This document shows, piece by piece, positions 16,846-24,926 of a stretch of 37,301 bases of DNA (positions are counted from its first letter, which is position 1; the number at the start of each line of letters is the position of its first letter). Below the pieces are notes generated by a model that did not search any database, was not told the origin of the DNA, and saw only the letters and a list, made by a program, of their open reading frames with translations. The translations under genes were made by a program, and so were the position numbers. Source of the stretch: Clostridia bacterium (GTDB taxonomy: Bacteria; Bacillota; Clostridia; Christensenellales; Aristaeellaceae). The stretch covers positions 1-37,301 of the forward strand of contig JAFSKN010000058.1 in NCBI GenBank assembly GCA_017448975.1, given 5' to 3'.

Positions 16846-17185
16846 TTACCGGATATTCTTGAGAATCTTTCTCGAAAATTCTTCGGCGGGCAGCGGACGG
16901 GAGAAATAATAGCCCTGTACGATGTCGCATCCCGCGTCCTTCAATGGCCATCAGGTCTTCATCCACCTGCATTTCCGCCAAAACCTCCCGTCCGTTCTTG
17001 ACCGGCATTTCCAGGTCAAGCAGCAGAAGGTCAATTTCATCTTTATGGCCGCGCAGCGCTTCCAGGGCCTCGGCGCCATTCGCCGCGCAAGAAATATCGT
17101 AGTCCTCCCGAAGCAGATCGCCCATGATTTCACGGTTGACCTCCATATCATCGGTGATCAGGATATGCTTGCGGGCGTGGATCAC
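16846..17185 (-). pseudogene. REC/EAL gene remnant with internal deletion
   Basis: The first ~80 codons encode a response-regulator receiver: KHILITDDMEVNREI (acidic pocket), LLLLDLEMPVKNG (phospho-aspartate) and EVLAEMQVDEDLMAI, after which the receiver stops abruptly. About 10 bases later a different frame reads LKDAGCDIVQGYYFSRPLP and ends in TAA at 16846. That is the conserved C-terminal end of an EAL phosphodiesterase domain. The rest of REC and nearly all of EAL, plus any domain between them, are missing. The scar lies at about 16937-16945. The GTG at 17185 has no good ribosome binding site and the frame stays open to about 17330, so the true start is uncertain. Confidence 0.75.
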
Positions 17186-17331
17186 GGGAATGTATTCAGG
17201 CTGCGTATTGCCTTCGGGCTGATTGTTCTTTGATAAGCCGAGCGTTTTCAGAAGCTGCTTCCGCCCGTACGTGATTGCGCAATATCTGGGGCAGATAATC
17301 TGACGGGCTGTGAAATGAAATTGTTTTCCTC

Positions 17332-18861
17332 TCAGCGCGTCGGCGAACTTTCAGCCTCGCGTTTCTTCTTCTCTTCAACTAAATCCTCATAGAATGTGAA
17401 TCCGTTTTTCCCATTGTTCTTGGTTTCATACAGCGCTTGATCGGCGTGCTCAAACAGTTCTTCCGCGTATCTCGCGTTTCGTCCGTGGGCAATGCCGACG
17501 CTTATCGTTACGGGCGGGACGCCTTCTTCCGGTGTGCTGAGGATCGTGTTGATCTTCTTTACTCTGTCTATAATCAGGTTTTTTTGATCTGAATCCGAAT
17601 GGGTCATCATCACCACAAACTCATCCCCGCCGTACCGGCAGACACTGTCTTCTGCCCGAAAGCTCTGCTTGATTGTGGCTGCGATTCTTTGAAGCACCTT
17701 GTCGCCAACTTCATGCCCGTAGGTATCATTGACTGATTTGAAACCATCCCCGTCAATCAGCAGCATGATGGTCTTCCAAAGCTCCGCTTTGCCCAGCAGG
17801 ATGTTATAGCCCGCCCGGTTGTACACCCCCGTCAGGGGATCATGGGTGGCTTTGTACACTTCCTCCCGAAGCGTCATCTGCTCGGAGGTGTTGTCCCTGA
17901 CGCTTAGGAAGGAGCCTGTAATACGTCCTTTTTCATCTACGATATCGTGCTTCTCCACCACAAAGGTCTTTATTTCCCCGTCCATCTGAATCTCGTGCTG
18001 TTTAGATTCTCCGGCTTTAAATTCTCCAAACAGCTTTCTCAGCCGGGTTGTGGCGACTTCGTAATCTTCATCCTCTATCTTGACCAGATCGATACCGGAT
18101 TGATTGGCCCATATGCATTGGTCGAACGCGTCGTAGAAATAGAGCGCCTCCGGCAGGCCCGAAGCGATATTTGACAGCATGCTGTCCAGCAGACGCAACG
18201 GGCGGTATTTCAGGGAGAAGAAATAAACCAGCAGGCCAAACACGCCAAAACCGATCATGGAACGGTCGATGGGGGTTCGAGAGAAAATGTAGAAGGATTC
18301 CCATGCCGTGATCGCAAGCATGGTGAAAAGAATCACATAATACCTTTCCGCGTTGATCTTCGGGGAATTGTATGCCTTCAGGAAGAAAATGATGATCGAA
18401 ACGGCAAGAAGCCCGTAGTCAACGATCCGGTGAAACGTCTGGCCGGTAAGGGGAACAAGGCCAAAATAGGTATATCCGCCAGCTTCCAGCGCCGCTGTTG
18501 AGAAAGCATGCCCCCATTTCATATTGCAAAGCAGCTGGATGGTATCGATTGTCAATAGAATAATTCCAGGTATTTTGTAAATCTTTTTTTCTTTCCCTAT
18601 CCCGCAGTATTGATCCGTAAAATGGATCAGGGCCGCCATAACCACATTCATACCCAGGAAATAGACGTAGTAGCCAATCGTGGAAAGAAACTGGTTGGAA
18701 GAAATGATGATGATGCCGTTTCCAATCATTGGCGGAACAAGCGCGCATAACATATAAGAAACGGCTCTGCCGATCTTCTTCGTTGAGCGAAAAGCTGCTC
18801 TCGCAAATATGCCTAATGCGGCGATTAAGGATATCAAAATACAAAAAAAGACAATTCTCAT
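17332..18861 (-). CDS. 7TM-PAS-GGDEF diguanylate cyclase
   Basis: A 509-residue protein with about seven N-terminal membrane helices (residues 1-215), like the 7TM receptor region found on histidine kinases and cyclases. A PAS-like domain follows (about 225-325, from LDSMLSNIASGLPEALYFYD), then a GGDEF domain. The motif YGGDEF is intact near residue 409 and RAED at the standard upstream position is an RxxD inhibitory site, so c-di-GMP synthesis is expected, with the PAS and 7TM parts as sensors. GGAGATG precedes the ATG. It leads a minus-strand row with the REC/EAL remnant and a second GGDEF gene. Confidence 0.9.
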   Translation of the reverse strand: MRIVFFCILISLIAALGIFARAAFRSTKKIGRAVSYMLCALVPPMIGNGIIIISSNQFLSTIGYYVYFLGMNVVMAALIHFTDQYCGIGKEKKIYKIPGIILLTIDTIQLLCNMKWGHAFSTAALEAGGYTYFGLVPLTGQTFHRIVDYGLLAVSIIIFFLKAYNSPKINAERYYVILFTMLAITAWESFYIFSRTPIDRSMIGFGVFGLLVYFFSLKYRPLRLLDSMLSNIASGLPEALYFYDAFDQCIWANQSGIDLVKIEDEDYEVATTRLRKLFGEFKAGESKQHEIQMDGEIKTFVVEKHDIVDEKGRITGSFLSVRDNTSEQMTLREEVYKATHDPLTGVYNRAGYNILLGKAELWKTIMLLIDGDGFKSVNDTYGHEVGDKVLQRIAATIKQSFRAEDSVCRYGGDEFVVMMTHSDSDQKNLIIDRVKKINTILSTPEEGVPPVTISVGIAHGRNARYAEELFEHADQALYETKNNGKNGFTFYEDLVEEKKKREAESSPTR

Positions 18862-19041
18862 ATTCGCATCTCCATGTAGATCATTTACGGTATAATCATA
18901 TCACATGCCCGGGCAAATTGCCAGACCAAAAAAGCAAAAAAACGCCGAGTTTTCCGGTAATTGAAATAACGTTTCTTTCCTCCCCGCCGCCTGAAAAATT
19001 TTTGCTTTAGGGGCTTGACTTTTTATTCGCAGACTTGTTTA

Positions 19042-19073
19042 TGCAGTATGCATTGCAGAATATTCCATACTGC
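19042..19073. repeat. 8-bp inverted repeat GCAGTATG/CATACTGC
   Basis: Perfect arms GCAGTATG and CATACTGC are separated by 16 bases. It could be an operator or a weak hairpin; no gene starts immediately beside it. Confidence 0.35.
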
Positions 19074-19147
19074 GCCTCCTGGCTGCGGAACCATTCCCTA
19101 TAGAATGCTCGGCTTTCGGTATAGTTTGTCATCAACCTGATTATACC

Positions 19148-19199
19148 AAAAAAACGGAAATTTCCCAAGTACCTTCTCTTGAGAGATTTCTGTTTTTTT
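19148..19199. terminator. Bidirectional terminator-like hairpin
   Basis: The arms AAAAAAAC-g-GAAAT and ATTTC-t-GTTTTTTT pair with one mismatch around a loop of about 24 bases. Each strand therefore shows a stem ending in a U-run. Confidence 0.4.
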
Positions 19200-19231
19200 G
19201 TTGCGGTTTGAAGTGCTATTTTTTCACAGCC

Positions 19232-19344
19232 CCTCGGCGACGTACACGCCTTGGGCTGCCGCCCGGCCTACGCTGAAAACGGTACACTGTACCGTTTTCC
19301 GGGCGCTTCGGCCCCTGCGGATTACAGTCGGGGGATTTCCCCCG
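19232..19344. repeat. Hairpin array, locus B
   Basis: It contains CCTCGGCGACGTACACGCC (19232-19250), whose exact reverse complement is at 28431-28449, an 11-bp perfect stem with a 3-base loop (19275-19299), GGGCGCTTCGGCCC (19301-19314) and a 6-bp stem CGGGGG-attt-CCCCCG (19329-19344). The flanks CCGGGCGCTTCGGCCCCT (19299-19316) and GCGGATT-CAGTC match locus A at 8565-8582 and 8604-8615, while the stem arms differ. Confidence 0.75.
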
Positions 19345-19382
19345 CCCCCCTGCGGCGAATGCGGCTTGGTCTTTTAAATGAA

Positions 19383-19427
19383 CGAAAAGCGCCGGAGGCT
19401 TCACAGCTTCCGGCGTTCGTTTTTTTC
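19383..19427. terminator. Terminator of the GGDEF-EAL operon
   Basis: The stem GCGCCGGAGGCT/AGCTTCCGGCG (one mismatch) lies a few bases past the restored stop of the GGDEF-EAL gene. On the minus strand it runs into CTTTTCG; on the plus strand it ends in a seven-T run, so it may work in both directions. Confidence 0.65.
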
Positions 19428-19430
19428 GGC

Positions 19431-22314
19431 TTATCCGTGCAGCGCCACCACCAGGATGGCGGTGCCGCCCTGATAACGGGCGGGAGACACCTGGCGAAGA
19501 TAGATATTCACGGGGGCCTTCTTCTTCGGTGGAAACGCCGTAATTGATCCAGCCCTCCGTTTCGCCGCAGCGGATCATCGCGGCAAGGAACTGCCTGGGC
19601 GGATTGTCGTTCAGCACACGAAGCCGCGGCTGCTCATCCGCGTCGGCAGGCAGCGCGCCGAAGCTTTTCAGAATTTGCATGAAACGGGCGTTGCACCGCA
19701 GGCAGCGCGCCGAAGCTTTTCAGAATTTGCATGAAACGGGCGTTGCACCGCAGGCAGCGCGCCGAAGCTTTTCAGAATTTGCATGAAACGGGCGTTGCAC
19801 CGCAGGCAGCTCAAATGCCCCTCCCGCAGCTCCAGCACCCCGGCGGGCACCTCGCTGTCCGCCCATGCCGCGGCCACGTCGCCGCTGTGGGCCAGCGGCT
19901 CGCTCAAATCGATGCGGCCCACGGCCTCGTAGTAGGGGGCGGCCTCCGGGTCCTCAAAGGTAAGGCCCGTTTTGTGCAGGGCGCGGTCCACAATATAATC
20001 GAAGGAATTGGGCCGGTTAAAGAGGTAGCCCTGGATTTTTTCGCAGCCCAAGGATTGCAGGATCTGGAAATGCTCCCAGCTTTCCACGCCCTCGATCAGG
20101 GTGGTGATGCCCATGCGCCGGGCCATATCGATGATATCGGAAATGATGATATAGTTTTTGCCCGAAATAGAAAAATTCTTCATGAACTGCATATCGATTT
20201 TGATCAAATCGAAGTCCAGCTCCTGCAGCAGGTTCAGGGTGGAATACTCGCTGCCGAAATCGTCCATCCACACGTCGAATCCGCTGCTGCGGAACCGCGC
20301 CACCTCCCGCTTGAGCAATTCCTGGTTTTGCATAAAAGCCGATTCTGTGATCTCGATTTTCAGCAGGCTGCGGGAGAAGCCGGATGCGTCCACCCGGTCG
20401 GTGATCTCCTGCACCATATCGCACTTTTCAAAGTCCCGCCGGGACAGGTTCACCGAAATGGGCACGATGGGAACGCCCAATTCCTTCCTGCGCTGAAAGT
20501 CCCGCAGCACTTGGCTCACTACGTTCAGGTTCACCTTGTACATCAGCCCGTTTTCCTCCAGGGTATGGATGAAGCGGGAGGGCATCAGGAAGCCGTACTG
20601 GGGATCGAGCCAACGGGAAAGAGCCTCTTCGTTGCATATATGGCCGGTCACGGTGCGGGCAATGGGCTGATAATACAGCTGCAGCCAGCCCTTTTCGATG
20701 GCTTCGTCCACATGGCTGATGACGTATTGCCGGAAACGCTGCTCCGCATCGATTTCCTGATCGTAGTAGCAGAAGGCGGTTTCGCTGTCGCCGGACAGGG
20801 TCTGCAGGGCGGCGCGGGCCTGAGCCAGAAGGGAGATGACGCTTTCGCCCTCCGCGAACCTGGCGAACCCGGCTTTGCCGATGACAGGAAAACTGGGCTT
20901 GTAGTTCCGCAGGGCGGCGTTGACTTTGTCCAGCGCCTCCTTCACCTCGGCCTCATAGCACAGGATGCCGAACTGCGCGCCGGAGATATGGCAAATATAG
21001 CGGTTGGTGAAATGCCGCTGCAAAAGCCGCGCCGTTTCCGCGATCAGGGCGTCGCCCTGGGCATAGCCGAAAGCGTCGTTAAAGGCGCGCATCTGCACCA
21101 GCTTGAAGCAGCCCACCACCGGGCTGCGGTTCCTGTATATCATGCCGCTGGCGATCAGCGCGTCGGACCGGCTGACAAAATAGCCCATGCCCGGCAGGCC
21201 GGTAAGCTGGTCGATTTCGGAGGCGTTGGCGTGGGTGAGCATGTTGCTTTCCGCAATGGCGGCCCGCAGGTTTGCCTGGCTGTATTCCGTGCTTAAATCG
21301 GCGTTGGCCCCCGATTTTTTGGCCTTGTGGGTGTTGATGTCGGCCAGCTGCACCATTTCCTGGAATTCTTTCGCCGTAGCGGGCGTCCCCACGGCGCAGC
21401 CGAAAGCGCAGGTGAGGGACAGCTTTACGCCGTCCAGGGAAAAATCGTTCAGCGCTTTGCGGCAGCGGGCGATCTTTTCTTTGCAGGCCTCCGGCCCGCC
21501 GTGCACCACGCATAGAAATTCATCGCCGTTGTAATGGTAGGTATCCTCCGCGCCGAAGCAGCTCATGAGGGCGCCGGAAAAAAACCATGATCTTCATGCC
21601 CGTGTCGTGGCCGTAAAAATCATTGTAAAGGATGAAGCGGTCCATATCCGCCAGCAGCACGGTAATCTGCTGCCCCACATAGGCGGTGGCCCTGCTGGCC
21701 AGGGCATACCGGTTCAGGCAGCCCGTGCGCTGCTCATGCGCCAAATGGTATTCGCCCTGCATCAGATGCCGCAGGGATTCCATGCGTATCCGCAGGATCA
21801 CGTTCACCAGGGCCACGGTGGTAAAGTAAAATTCAAAGATGTGCACCGTGTCCGTTCCCCACAGGGATCGATCCTTGAACAAAAAACACAGGGCCAGGAA
21901 CACCGCCACCCACGCGCCGGAAAACAGCGTCAGGCGGCCGGGCTTGTCCATGATGAACACAGGCAGGGCCACCAGGAATAAAAGCACCGTAATGGCCTGC
22001 CGGCTTGGGTCCAGCACCGTGCCCAGCAAGATCGCCATCACCATCACCGGGGTTTCCAAAATATACAGCAGCCTCGTGGCGCGAGGATAATCCAGCGGCA
22101 GCAAAAAGTTTTCGGCCACCAGAAAAAGCAGGAAATACATGACCATAAAAAGGCTGCATACCAGCGCCGGGCCAAAACCGGAGGTGGCGTACTGCGCCAC
22201 GGCGTTCATCACGCTCAGCGGAAGGCCGGCCAAACCCAGCAGATGAATGGCGATGCGGTTTTCCTTATTGATTTCCTCTTTATACCGGATCCATTCCTCG
22301 CCCCGGCTGCTCAA
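19431..22314 (-). pseudogene. Frameshifted GGDEF-GGDEF-EAL protein
   Basis: It starts at TTG 22314 after AAGGA. Domains: about six membrane helices (1-175), a GGDEF domain with a YNGDEF motif, a second degenerate GGDEF domain (SGAQF), then an EAL domain with EEALSRW, ISVNLSRRDF, ITESAF, DDFGSEYS, IKIDMQF, EGVES and QGYLFNRP, consistent with an active c-di-GMP phosphodiesterase. A small C-terminal domain follows. The reading frame is broken by an extra A in the A7 run at 21578-21584, a 52-bp triplication at 19646-19801 and an extra G in the G5 run near 19512-19516. Removing these gives 2778 bp (925 codons plus stop) ending at TAA 19431, right before a terminator. As written, the downstream frame stops at 19668. 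Damage could be real or assembly error. Confidence 0.85.
19646..19810. repeat. Three tandem copies of a 52-bp coding unit
   Basis: Identical 52-bp units occupy 19646-19697, 19698-19749 and 19750-19801, followed by the first nine bases of the unit, GCAGGCAGC (19802-19810). The 9-bp direct repeat around a single ancestral unit is a natural seed for slippage or unequal exchange. The 52-bp length shifts the frame at each added copy. Confidence 0.95.
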
Positions 22315-22345
22315 AAAATTCCTTTTCCTATGTCACTTCGGCTTC

Positions 22346-23329
22346 TCAATTATTTTTCCGAAATACCAGCCAGTTATGGGAAAAGGGCCAGGGCGTGCCG
22401 ATAATGTCTACGGCCTTTCCTTCCTCATTTCGATACCAGGAATAATTCCAGCCGCTTCCCATATCGCAGTAGAGCGCGTCCCGGATCCCCAGATTCTCCA
22501 GCGCGCTGATAAATTCGCTGTAATGCATCTGGGTTCGGGAATCGATGATGCACGCTTTCCCGTTCAGGACCGCCACCACCCGGTAGCAGCGGAATTCGTC
22601 GCTCTGGTGGCCGCCCCGTTCCCCGTCCGCCAGCACAATAAACTGCTGATAGCCGCATCCTCCCCGGTCTGCTGCCTCCCTGATGGCCTCCTCCGCTTCA
22701 TCAATACTCCAGATCCGCGCGTTTCCGTCCACATACGTAAAAGCTCCCAGCCTGGCCTGAGGCTTTCCCTGTTCCAGCTGTCCGCCGGCGGTGTGCCATC
22801 CGACGATATTGCTGTGCCGGAAATCCAGCTGATACTTGTCCTGAAAGGCTGCCGCCACACACATCACGATGCTTTCATCCTCCCGGGACGGCCTCTCGCC
22901 CGCCGCAAAGGAGATCTCATCATAATTCGGGCAGTAAATATACAGCTTATCTGTTTCCATCAGCGTCAAGCCATGTCCCTTTTCCCCCATTGCCTGCTCC
23001 AGTTCTGCCGCGGATGAAATGCTCCGGTACGGTGTCTGGGGATTGTGATACTGGCTCGTCAGGATAAACATGCTCAGTCCCAGCATCAGGAATACGGAAA
23101 CGGAATTCAGAAAAAGGATCAGCTGGGCTGCCCGCGCAAGCATGCGCTTCTTTGCGGTTTCATTCACGTGCATTTGAAAGATCAGACCGCCCAGGGAAAG
23201 CACCACGTTCGCTGTCACCGCGTAAAAGGGCCAGTCGTACCCGTCAAAAATACGGATGGTGCAGATATTGAATATGCCCAGCAGCGTGGTAAACAGGTAC
23301 CATGTCGCCCAATGTCTGTTCCTGGTCAT
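22346..23329 (-). CDS. Membrane-anchored phosphodiester-glycosidase-like protein
   Basis: A 327-residue protein with three or so N-terminal hydrophobic segments (about 10-110), then an extracytoplasmic domain. The last ~90 residues (FRCYRVVAVLNGKACIIDS, ISALENLGIRDALYCDMGSGW) have the look of the NAGPA/DUF2233 phosphodiester glycosidase family, which cleaves sugar-phosphodiester bonds. This assignment is by eye. ATG 23329 follows GAGGGAG and begins 5 bases after the upstream gene's stop, so the two are coupled. The GGDEF-EAL gene follows after 31 bases. A link between surface polymer processing and c-di-GMP is an inference from the operon. Confidence 0.6.
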   Translation of the reverse strand: MTRNRHWATWYLFTTLLGIFNICTIRIFDGYDWPFYAVTANVVLSLGGLIFQMHVNETAKKRMLARAAQLILFLNSVSVFLMLGLSMFILTSQYHNPQTPYRSISSAAELEQAMGEKGHGLTLMETDKLYIYCPNYDEISFAAGERPSREDESIVMCVAAAFQDKYQLDFRHSNIVGWHTAGGQLEQGKPQARLGAFTYVDGNARIWSIDEAEEAIREAADRGGCGYQQFIVLADGERGGHQSDEFRCYRVVAVLNGKACIIDSRTQMHYSEFISALENLGIRDALYCDMGSGWNYSWYRNEEGKAVDIIGTPWPFSHNWLVFRKNN

Positions 23330-23334
23330 CTGTG

Positions 23335-23979
23335 TCACACTCCCTCGAATTCCCTCTGATCGATCATCAGTATCAGTTCCGCGCACGCAATCAGAACAAA
23401 GATAAACAGCTCATCCAGATGCAGGGTCCAGACATACAGCACATAATCCCTTTCAAAGCTCAGCATCGGCGCGATGACCAGCTGGATGATCACCAGGGCA
23501 AGCAGAAAGAGAATGGAAACCTGATTAACGGACACCCGGATCGCTTCCTGCTTTCTGGCGGCATGGATGATAAAATGGCTGACGCACACAAAGGACTGGA
23601 TAAACAGCACCATTCGTTCCCCTGCCAGAAAAATGAATCCCTGCAGTCCCATCCTGATATAGGTCTCAGAGTCCCTGCTGGCCAGATTTCCCAGCGCGTA
23701 CTGGGACTGAGTGCACAGCATGCAGAACAGCAGTCCGACTGTGGCCGCCTGCATCAGAAACAGCTTGTGCTTTTTCAGCGCGTACTGCAGCGTCACGATC
23801 AGCACCAGCCGCATCACCAGATCATACCGGCCCGCCAGATCCAGCCCGCCGGACCGGTTTCCGAAATAATAGATGACCGGCAGAATCAGCAGGCTCAGCA
23901 CGGCCGCAATCATGGAAGTCCTTTCGTTCAGGAAAAAGCGCTTGTACCACTCGCTCAGGGAAAACTTTTTTCTGGCCAT
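23335..23979 (-). CDS. Multi-pass membrane protein, unknown function
   Basis: A 214-residue integral membrane protein with about six hydrophobic segments from residue 20 onward and a basic N terminus (MARKKFSLSEWYKRFF). I recognise no family motif. It is the first gene of the operon that starts at the promoter 24052-24080, with AAAGAGGAA before the ATG, and is followed by the phosphodiester-glycosidase-like gene after 5 bases. It may be a membrane partner of that protein or of the c-di-GMP enzyme at the end of the operon. Confidence 0.75.
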   Translation of the reverse strand: MARKKFSLSEWYKRFFLNERTSMIAAVLSLLILPVIYYFGNRSGGLDLAGRYDLVMRLVLIVTLQYALKKHKLFLMQAATVGLLFCMLCTQSQYALGNLASRDSETYIRMGLQGFIFLAGERMVLFIQSFVCVSHFIIHAARKQEAIRVSVNQVSILFLLALVIIQLVIAPMLSFERDYVLYVWTLHLDELFIFVLIACAELILMIDQREFEGV

Positions 23980-24051
23980 GGTGTTCCTCTTTCTTCGGCA
24001 GCGGATTTCATTCTGCTGTCTTTTTTGTGTTGCTGTCCATCTGTAGATTTT

Positions 24052-24080
24052 ATTTTAACATAATGTGCTCCCCACGTCAA
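24052..24080 (-). promoter_or_regulatory. Sigma-A promoter for the three-gene operon
   Basis: On the minus strand TTGACG (24080-24075) and TAAAAT (24057-24052) have exact 17-base spacing, about 70 bases upstream of the first start codon. Confidence 0.7.
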
Positions 24081-24105
24081 GGACAATCGAATTTTCGACC
24101 ACGGC

Positions 24106-24675
24106 TCACGCATGAATGGATATCAAAACTTTTTCAAGGTAAGCATCGTCATAAGCGCAACGCCGTCTTCTTCTGGCGACAGAAAGCTTATCATCCATGT
24201 TTTTCAAAACATTCAAAACAATGTGTCTGACAACAGCGAAGTTTTCGGCAGAATGATCCTTTCTCATTCGAGAATGGTCTTCGCGGAAAGTAACGTCCAA
24301 GCACCAATGGAGAGAGTTTTCAATGCCCCAATGACATCGAGCGGCGTTGGCGAACTCTGTTACATCCAGTAAGGAAGAAATAAAATAATGCGTTTCTTCC
24401 GTAGTAATTTCATCATGAATCACAGTTGATTTCATCATGCCTACACTGCGAAGATTTGTCCACTCGGGATATAGTTTCAAAAAATCAGGGTCTGTACAGA
24501 GATAGTATTTTCTCGTTTCGATCCTGCCATGACCTTTCTCCTGAGTTTTTGTCTGGCTGACATACGGATAAAATTGAGGCGTTTCCAATGCGCTGATGAA
24601 GTACTCTCTTGTTTCCTTGCACAGCGTAGGCTGATTGTCTTTTAGCCCGATTACATAATCCGCGCCTTTTTTCGG
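24106..24675 (-). pseudogene. 5'-truncated ISAs1-type transposase
   Basis: An open frame of 189 codons without its own start, bounded upstream by TGA at 24678. It contains the C-terminal half of an ISAs1-family DDE transposase: KGADYVIGLKDNQPTL, EKGHGRIETRKYYL, HWGIENSLHWCLDVTFREDH (with the catalytic-type glutamate region) and a basic C terminus ending in YLEKVLISIHA. Full transposases are about 370 residues, so roughly half is missing. No terminal inverted repeats were found by eye. The remnant lies between two unrelated operons and directly upstream of the addA promoter region. Confidence 0.82.
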
Positions 24676-24866
24676 TCAATTTCAAATCATCACGTTCTTT
24701 GCCCGATCGAACCGGCGCAAAAGCCGGCTGGCCTGCGGATGGACGCTCCGCTTTCGTTCTTCACGGTTCCGCTGCAATCATTTCTTGGTTTCATTATGAC
24801 AAAAATATCGATGGGAAGCAACCATAATTGATCAAATTGCGCGTCTCTGTTCATTAACTCCTTTTC

Positions 24867-24895
24867 TTGCCAGAAACGGCGGATTGCGGTACAAT
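24867..24895 (+). promoter_or_regulatory. Sigma-A promoter for addA
   Basis: TTGCCA (24867-24872) and TACAAT (24890-24895) are 17 bases apart, 31 bases before the addA start codon. The 24676-24866 stretch upstream holds no recognisable gene. Confidence 0.6.
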
Positions 24896-24926
24896 AATGA
24901 ACAGAAATTCAAGCGGAGGAATCTGT

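Larger units (their letters stand above)
18862..19430. other. Intergenic region between two c-di-GMP genes
   Basis: A 569-base stretch without genes. It contains an 8-bp inverted repeat GCAGTATG/CATACTGC (19042-19073), an A-run/T-run hairpin (19148-19199), hairpin locus B (19232-19344) and a terminator hairpin (19383-19427). The 19216-19680 open frame partly reflects the broken end of the neighbouring gene and is not a separate protein. Confidence 0.55.

Noticed and set aside
17196-17378. Separate 60-codon gene between the 7TM-GGDEF gene and the REC remnant
   Set aside because: It overlaps the end of the GGDEF gene, has no ribosome binding site and is Arg-rich without a family pattern.
19646-19810. 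Possible CRISPR or VNTR in a non-coding region
   Set aside because: The three units are directly adjacent without spacers and derive from coding sequence of the EAL gene, so it is a tandem duplication.
19731-21296. A 521-codon plus-strand open frame opposite the GGDEF-EAL gene
   Set aside because: The opposite strand has clear EAL and GGDEF motifs over the same bases; this frame has shadow-type composition and no ribosome binding site.
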